DNA of 64,000 nt from Chryseosolibacter sp044507775 (GTDB lineage: Bacteria > Bacteroidota > Bacteroidia > Cytophagales > Cyclobacteriaceae), in assembly GCA_044507775.1 (NCBI GenBank), contig JBIQIY010000015.1:62001-126000 (forward strand). Direction: 5' to 3'. The position numbers and the translations under genes were made by a program. This document shows, piece after piece, positions 59,021 through 64,000 of the stretch. The notes under the pieces were generated by a model, which was not told the origin of the DNA, ran no database searches, and saw only the letters and a program-made list of their open reading frames with translations. Numbering within the stretch: position 1 is the first letter of the stretch; every line of letters begins with the position of its first letter.

Positions 59021-61366
59021 TTAGTCGTGGCGGACTATCCGGGGTTCTCCGCGCACATCGATGTCGCTGGCGAGTCCTTCCTCCATTTCAAGTGTACCGG
59101 TGACGTGTACCTTGGCATTGGAAGCGGTTGAGGCCTCGACAAAAGCATCCCCGGCCTCCAGATCATAAGCTTTGAGACGAGAGGCAAACTCCAACCGGGC
59201 ATTCATGTTTTCCGCGTGGCCTGAAAGGTCGGCGACTGAACTGCCCGCCAGCCGCACCGTCAGATTTTGCACGTTGACATCGGCACGGACTTCCACCGGT
59301 CCGCGAACGTCCAGGTCGAGGTCCTCACCGGAAAAATCGTCAAAATTGATAGTTCCGGCGCCCATCGCTTTCAGCCTCTCCAGGTAAGGCATGGTGATGA
59401 CAATGTAAACTTCCTTCAGCGACAGGTGCCTGACATCCCAGTCCTTATAATCATTGTTATCGTTGTCGCCATGGAAGGCTATTTGAAGCGTTTCACCTGT
59501 ACGGCGGATCGTGTAGCGTTTGCGCGCTTCTTCCGGGCCGTTCAGATCCACGGAATATTCGTGACCCTGAATTATGCGAACGTCGAATTTCCCCGTGATT
59601 TCCACTTCGTCGAAATCCCGAAGGTTGCTTATGTTTTGCACCTCCCGGTCGTCGCAGTCCAGGCACTGCAGCCCGTCGCGTGTGATGCGCCAGGTGTTGC
59701 CATCGGTGATATCATAACGGGAGATCAGCCTTTGCATGCCGCTTTTCAGCCGGAAAGGAAAATCGTAAGGAACATAAAGAATCATGTCGAGGTGCTGGCC
59801 GCGGAAGATCGCGTCCTCTTTGAACCGTATGTTCTCATCGAACGTAAAGACCGAATCCGTAAGCGTGACGTTGTATTCGACCATTTTGGCATTCTTGATC
59901 GCATTCGCCCGGCTGCTGCCATGGGATTCGAACGACTGCACCAGGCGGAAACCAGGACCGTCGTGACCGCGGAGAGTGAGCTGCGTTCCGTGAAAATCGC
60001 TGAAGCTTTCGTTCAGCTGAAGTACAGCCATCCCTCCTGTAACTGAGTACGTATTCTCCACAGTGTATGCCCCTTCGTCATGAAAGGCGTAAATGATGCG
60101 CGGGATACCGACCGCCAGCATCGCGACGCTCACAATAAAGATCGCGAACAACGTCCATCCCGCGGCCGCCCTGAAGACAAGCTTTCTGGCAATCGCGGAG
60201 GCGCCGAGTAGCATGAGGAAGATCGCAGGAATCAACGCGGCGACTACCGCTGCAATGGCGATCCATCCCGGGAAGGCACGGGTGAATACTTCAATGGGAA
60301 GGTCCATGTCATGAAAGTCGGAAAACCACGGCGCTGCAAATGCTCCGCCCGCAAACAGGCCAAACAAAACGCCGGCGGTTACCACGATGCCGAAGATCAG
60401 TGAAACTCCAACGAGGATGATCAGTATGCCGACGATAACACGGATAACTGCACCCAGAGGCTCAATGACATTTCCCAAAGCCGTGAACAACATACCCAGG
60501 AGACGGAAAGGAAATAACAGGATTTTTGTCAAAGTGTTTTCAGCTTCACCCTCCCTGATATTGAAATTCTTCTTGATGCTGGATTCAATATTAGAGAGGG
60601 TAACCGGCTCCCCCTGCATCTGCATTTTTTCCGTGATGGTGTGGGCCTCGGGAAGGCTTATCCAGAGGATGATGTATATGAAAAATCCAAGAAAGCCGGC
60701 GAACACGAGCAAAATGAACAGGACCCGAACAAGGACCAGGTCGATGCCGAAATAACCCGCCACTCCACCTGACACGCCACCGATGATCTTCGTGTCGGGA
60801 TCGCGAAACATTTTCTTCCCGACCGGTTCGTCAAGCGTATAGGACCCCGGCACTATGATCCACATGATGATATATACCGGCACGATAAATCCGCCCGCAA
60901 AGATGAGTCCGGCAAACAGAAGTCGGAACCACAGCGGATCAAAATTGAAGTAATTGCCGAGGCCGGCGCAGACGCCTCCGAGGATCTTGCGCTTCTGATC
61001 ACGATAGAGGGCCTTCGGAGGTGTATAGGTTTTTTGATCAAAGGTTTCCTCACCCCCTGTCGCATTCTTTTCTTCGGACGTTTTTTCCGGTTCTCCCTCT
61101 TCAACCGCCTTGAAGTCGTTGACACTTCCCATAGTTGCAATGAGGGAGTTGACATCCTCAGCGGTGATCACCTGTTTTTCCTCGTTGAGCTTCGAGAGAA
61201 ATATTTCTGCAATGCGACTCTCGATATCGGCCAGGATCTCGCTGCTGTCTTCGAAAGTGGAAAAGTACCGGTTGATGGAATCAAGGTACTTCTTCAGGGT
61301 ATCGAATCCGTCCTCTTCGATGTGAAAGATTATTCCGCTGATGTTGATACTGATATTCTTTTTCAT
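59021..61366 (-). CDS. Double PspC domain membrane protein with GIN (DUF2807) domain
   Basis: A 781-residue protein. The cytosolic N-terminal domain (1-85, INISGIIFHIEEDGFDTLKKYLDSI) is followed by two PspC domains (~120-175, KRKILGGVCAGLGNYFNFDPLWFRLLF; ~185-240, DTKIIGGVSGGVAGYFGIDLVLVRVLF), several membrane segments (~300-440), and a large C-terminal GIN-type beta-helix (~540-770) with repeated strands (DVRGPVEVRADVNVQNLTVRLAGSS). PspC proteins take part in envelope stress; GIN domains are putative adhesion or extracellular domains. It is 12 bases downstream of padR, so it is likely PadR-regulated. Confidence 0.88.
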   Translation of the reverse strand: MKKNISINISGIIFHIEEDGFDTLKKYLDSINRYFSTFEDSSEILADIESRIAEIFLSKLNEEKQVITAEDVNSLIATMGSVNDFKAVEEGEPEKTSEEKNATGGEETFDQKTYTPPKALYRDQKRKILGGVCAGLGNYFNFDPLWFRLLFAGLIFAGGFIVPVYIIMWIIVPGSYTLDEPVGKKMFRDPDTKIIGGVSGGVAGYFGIDLVLVRVLFILLVFAGFLGFFIYIILWISLPEAHTITEKMQMQGEPVTLSNIESSIKKNFNIREGEAENTLTKILLFPFRLLGMLFTALGNVIEPLGAVIRVIVGILIILVGVSLIFGIVVTAGVLFGLFAGGAFAAPWFSDFHDMDLPIEVFTRAFPGWIAIAAVVAALIPAIFLMLLGASAIARKLVFRAAAGWTLFAIFIVSVAMLAVGIPRIIYAFHDEGAYTVENTYSVTGGMAVLQLNESFSDFHGTQLTLRGHDGPGFRLVQSFESHGSSRANAIKNAKMVEYNVTLTDSVFTFDENIRFKEDAIFRGQHLDMILYVPYDFPFRLKSGMQRLISRYDITDGNTWRITRDGLQCLDCDDREVQNISNLRDFDEVEITGKFDVRIIQGHEYSVDLNGPEEARKRYTIRRTGETLQIAFHGDNDNNDYKDWDVRHLSLKEVYIVITMPYLERLKAMGAGTINFDDFSGEDLDLDVRGPVEVRADVNVQNLTVRLAGSSVADLSGHAENMNARLEFASRLKAYDLEAGDAFVEASTASNAKVHVTGTLEMEEGLASDIDVRGEPRIVRHD

Positions 61367-61378
61367 ATCCAGGTGACT

Positions 61379-61720
61379 CTAAGCTTTGGCGTTCGATTTT
61401 AGCGTGATCATTTGAGTGGAATGAGTGAGATCATCCCATGTTTCGGTGAGCTTCTCCAGGAACTTGCTTCCTTTGTCGGTCAGCTTGTAATACTTCCGCG
61501 GAGGTCCGGATTTGGATTCAATCCACTTGTATTCCAAAAGTCCGGCGTTCTTCAGGCGTGTGAGCAAAGGGTAAAGTGTTCCCTCTACGACAATCATCTT
61601 GGCGGCCGTCAGCTCATCCAGCATGTCGGAAGCATACACCTCCCCCCGCGAAATTATGTGCAGGATGCAGTACTCTAAAATACCCTTTCTCATTTGTACC
61701 TGCGTGTTTTCAACATTCAT
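61379..61720 (-). CDS. PadR family transcriptional regulator
   Basis: A 113-residue winged-helix regulator (PadR-s1-like): QMRKGILEYCILHIISRGEVYASDMLDELTAAKMIVVEGTLYPLLTRLKNAGLLEYKWIESKSGPPRKYYKLTDKG. This is the canonical core. Its C-terminal helix is short, as in the small PadR subfamily 2. It is 12 bases upstream of the PspC/GIN gene and 46 bases downstream of a near-perfect 21-bp palindrome (61766-61786), the obvious autoregulatory operator. Confidence 0.92.
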   Translation of the reverse strand: MNVENTQVQMRKGILEYCILHIISRGEVYASDMLDELTAAKMIVVEGTLYPLLTRLKNAGLLEYKWIESKSGPPRKYYKLTDKGSKFLEKLTETWDDLTHSTQMITLKSNAKA

Positions 61721-61765
61721 ACTTCACCCATTTAGGTCGTTCTAATCACTCTAACGCCAAAAATG

Positions 61766-61786
61766 GTACTATGTATTACAAAGTAC
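61766..61786. promoter_or_regulatory. 21-bp palindrome, candidate PadR operator
   Basis: Half-sites GTACTATGTA (61766-61775) and TACAAAGTAC (61777-61786) around a central T; only one position per half breaks symmetry. The TGTA-N-TACA core resembles PadR-family operators. A related half-site (GTAAGTACTT) lies at 61810-61819. The operator is 46 bases from the padR ATG. Confidence 0.7.
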
Positions 61787-61893
61787 TAGGTGGAAACAAA
61801 ATGATTATTGTAAGTACTTGATATTCAGAGGAAAAGAATTTCTACTTTGACAAACTCCTGTCCCGGGGCTCGTTCACTTTCCTCGTTTTTCGT

Positions 61894-62805
61894 TCACATC
61901 TGAACAGGGTTGTGTTCAATGCTGAACTGTATTTCCCGCACTGCTTCTCCGTAGTCAAACCTGGTAACGTCCGTCTTGTAAAGGTTGAATACGGCTTCGA
62001 ATGTTTCGCGATCATAATAACGGCGATAGTCGTATTCAGACTCGCTGCGGTTTACTATATCAAAAGACATTTGCCGATCTTTCAGGAATCGGACGATCTG
62101 ATCGGTGTCCTCCAGTCTCATGATCGTTACCGGAATATTCCTCCGCTCGTAGTATTGAAGGAAGCAATACTGTGGTTTCAGGTGCTGATCTTTCAGCCAG
62201 TTGGGAATTACCTCAAGCGTTTTCACAAATCGGCTAAACGTAAAGTCTTGCTGAAGGACACCAAAAAGGTAATCCTGGTATTGGAACGGCTCCTGCGCAA
62301 ATTCAAAGAACGTCCGGTAAACCGACACGATTCTTTCAAACGGGTTTCGAACAACGGTGAAGAGCTCCGGAACATCGCCCTGCGTCAATCGGGTTTCCAG
62401 GTAATAGTCGGTAAGGAAATTGATCTGTTCGGATGTAAGAATCTTTCCGCGCAAATGAGGGACCTTTGCGAGCAGTAGCGCTTTCGAGAGCGAAGTGCTG
62501 GCAGCTCGCGGCATCCGCACGTAAGCGAGGTTGCCATCCCGCGTGCGCAGGTGCCCGCCTTCGATTTGCAAGCTGCGCTTCACAAAGGCTCCTTCCGCTA
62601 TAACCCGCCCGATATAGGGGTTTTTCATCAGGGCTTTTTGCAGCTTCTTCTGCGGAACCGGCCGTTCATTTCCCAGGAGGATTGCAAGCGCCTTGCTTCG
62701 CTTTCCGGAGACGTCAACTCCGCTGTAGCGAAAGTTGCCAGTTCGCACGATGAGGATGATCAGTTTGAAGATTGCGTACACGCTTGTTGTGAAATGTTTT
62801 CTCAA
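61894..62805 (-). CDS. Sulfotransferase family protein
   Basis: A 303-residue protein of sulfotransferase family 2. PAPS 5'-phosphosulfate loop: AYVRMPRAASTSLSKALL (about 93-110); 3'-phosphate loop: VVRNPFERIVSVYRTF. The N-terminus has a hydrophobic segment (IFKLIILIV). The start is TTG at 62805; GTG 62781 is an alternative. It could sulfate a surface polysaccharide or other acceptor. Divergent from the PorU2-like gene (104-base gap). Confidence 0.8.
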   Translation of the reverse strand: MRKHFTTSVYAIFKLIILIVRTGNFRYSGVDVSGKRSKALAILLGNERPVPQKKLQKALMKNPYIGRVIAEGAFVKRSLQIEGGHLRTRDGNLAYVRMPRAASTSLSKALLLAKVPHLRGKILTSEQINFLTDYYLETRLTQGDVPELFTVVRNPFERIVSVYRTFFEFAQEPFQYQDYLFGVLQQDFTFSRFVKTLEVIPNWLKDQHLKPQYCFLQYYERRNIPVTIMRLEDTDQIVRFLKDRQMSFDIVNRSESEYDYRRYYDRETFEAVFNLYKTDVTRFDYGEAVREIQFSIEHNPVQM

Positions 62806-62871
62806 TATAAAAATTCGCCGACAACCGCCTACTTTATTGAGCGCGGCGGTATTAATGGAAATGAGCTTCCG

Positions 62872-62879
62872 TATATTTG
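62872..62879 (+). promoter_or_regulatory. -7 element for PorU2-like gene
   Basis: TATATTTG matches TAnnTTTG, 30 bases before the ATG at 62910. No -33 box at standard spacing. Confidence 0.5.
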
Positions 62880-62909
62880 CACTCTAACCTGAGGGGCCTG
62901 ATCCTGGAA

Positions 62910-64000
62910 ATGAAACATCTTGTTTCAACATTTGCACTCGTTCTTTGTGTGTTCTTCGCCAGCGGGCAAAATGGAAATGAATGGATTCACTACTCCCAGC
63001 CTTATCTGAAGATCCCGGTCGGCCAGGACGGCCTTTACCGCGTTTCACATGAAGAAATTCAGCAGGCCGGATTTCCTGTCAGCGGAGATCCGAAGACATT
63101 CCGGTTGTATCACCGCGGAGTCGAACAGGCGATCATTGTAGCAGGTGAAAGCGACGGCATCTTCGAATCCGGCGACTACATTGAATTTCTCGGGAAGAAG
63201 AATGACGGGACGCTTGATGCCACGCTATACGATGTTCCCGAATACCAGCCACACCGTTACTATAACCTTTACAGTGACACCACCGCGTATTTCCTGACGT
63301 ACGGTCCCGGCAACGGAAAGCGAATCCAGGAGTATGAGGGGTCGCCGGCAAGCCTGTCGCCGGAGAGCTATCACCTGGCGGAGCGTCTGCTTGTGCTTAC
63401 GAATAACTATTCTCCTGGCATCGACTATGGCAATGTGCAAAAGACTGTCTTCGACGCAGGAGAGGGTTGGACTGGTATTCAGGTTTCGCAGGGTCAGGAA
63501 GCGTCGTATACGCTCGATGGAATAACGCAAATATCAGCATCGGCCCGACCGGTTCTGGAAGTGCTTCTGACCGGCCGTGGCCCGATGTTTCACAGTGTGG
63601 ATCTCTATGCCGGGTCGCGGTTCCTGCAAACGGTCGAGTTTCCCGGGTACGAATCGCACCGGCACACACAGGAGATTGAATGGTCGGACATTGATGACGA
63701 TGGTAAACTGATTGTAAAACTGCGCGTGCCGGGAGCGACTGGTCCTGACCGGGTAAGCGTGGGTTATATCCGTTTGTTATTTCCTCAGCAGGTGGCCATG
63801 ACAGGCGTTACACAAAAAACATTTCTTTTTGATCCAAAGCCATCTGACGCCCGTTACCTGCGAATTCAGGATCCACCGGTGGCATTGAGAGTGTTTGATA
63901 TCACGAATCCGGCTGAAGCGCTTGAGGTCATCGGAGCACAGACCTCGTCGCTGGATATAGTTCTTCCTCCGGATTCCGAAACCCGCAAAGTTTATGCGAC
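62910..64000 (+). CDS. PorU2-like C25 family T9SS protein (5' part only)
   Basis: An open frame running off the window end (363 complete codons). A signal peptide (MKHLVSTFALVLCVFFASG|Q) is followed by a beta-rich N-terminal region: YLKIPVGQDGLYRVSHEEIQQAGFP, FRLYHRGVEQAIIV, ESGDYIEFLGKKNDG and LYDVPEYQPHRYYNLYSDTTAYFLTYG. These match the N-terminus of T9SS sortase PorU/PorU2-type C25 (gingipain-like) proteins. The catalytic His and Cys lie beyond the window. It would be a surface or periplasmic peptidase in T9SS secretion; whether sortase or a related passenger protease cannot be judged from this part. Confidence 0.82.
   Translation, partial: MKHLVSTFALVLCVFFASGQNGNEWIHYSQPYLKIPVGQDGLYRVSHEEIQQAGFPVSGDPKTFRLYHRGVEQAIIVAGESDGIFESGDYIEFLGKKNDGTLDATLYDVPEYQPHRYYNLYSDTTAYFLTYGPGNGKRIQEYEGSPASLSPESYHLAERLLVLTNNYSPGIDYGNVQKTVFDAGEGWTGIQVSQGQEASYTLDGITQISASARPVLEVLLTGRGPMFHSVDLYAGSRFLQTVEFPGYESHRHTQEIEWSDIDDDGKLIVKLRVPGATGPDRVSVGYIRLLFPQQVAMTGVTQKTFLFDPKPSDARYLRIQDPPVALRVFDITNPAEALEVIGAQTSSLDIVLPPDSETRKVYA

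Overview
The window looks like a chromosomal segment of a free-living Bacteroidota, most likely order Cytophagales (a Chryseolinea/Ohtaekwangia-like organism). This placement is an inference from gene content, not from a search. Clues are type IX secretion (T9SS) proteins (a stand-alone C-terminal sorting domain and a PorU2-like C25 protein), several promoters of the Bacteroidota TAnnTTTG type, a three-gene succinate dehydrogenase with one cytochrome b subunit, a DnaE fused to a proofreading exonuclease, an AddAB-like helicase/nuclease pair and a secreted CHAT-TPR protein. There are no rRNA or tRNA genes, insertion sequences, prophage or CRISPR arrays. One 100-N assembly gap lies inside a tandem repeat.

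Layout. 1-8 kb: a Lon-N-like protein, two tandem paralogous secreted beta-repeat proteins, an SMP-30-like exported protein, a left-handed beta-helix acyltransferase-like protein, DUF456, a universal stress protein, a membrane DnaJ protein, an SUI1/eIF1-like factor and YitT. 8-14 kb: an ECF sigma factor with a small overlapping partner, clpP, the truncated operon nuoABCD, then the NAD(P)HX repair gene nnr. 14-22 kb: the T9SS mini-protein, threonine aldolase, a second Usp, asnS, the operon rpoN-PAP2-like-enoyl-CoA hydratase, and a disordered BON protein. 22-33 kb: the CHAT-TPR protein, AddA-like and AddB-like genes, and an SRPBCC protein. 33-41 kb: a trehalose synthase-maltokinase fusion with a 93-bp tandem repeat upstream, several small conserved proteins, and trxA. 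41-51 kb: dnaE, a 37-residue membrane protein, sdhCAB and a DbpA-type DEAD-box helicase. 51-56 kb: a lipoprotein and a phenylacetyl-CoA epoxidase cluster (TetR regulator, paaA, paaB, paaC, a DinB protein, paaD), interrupted by a small opposite-strand gene. 56-62 kb: an envelope-signalling neighbourhood (PadR, double-PspC/GIN membrane protein, ECF sigma, anti-sigma-like protein, outer-membrane barrel). 62-64 kb: a sulfotransferase and the start of the PorU2-like gene.

Themes. Energy metabolism is represented by half of complex I, all of complex II and repair of damaged NAD(P)H. Aromatic degradation is represented by the Paa epoxidase, and the PaaG-like hydratase in the rpoN operon may serve the same pathway. 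Envelope regulation is represented by two ECF systems and the PadR/PspC operon, which has a near-perfect 21-bp palindrome upstream that is a good operator candidate. The least explained features are this palindrome and its operon, the 93-bp repeat array, the protein that is almost only a T9SS sorting domain, the tandem secreted paralogs, and small genes missed by length cut-offs (37 aa upstream of sdhC, 17 aa near the ECF operon).
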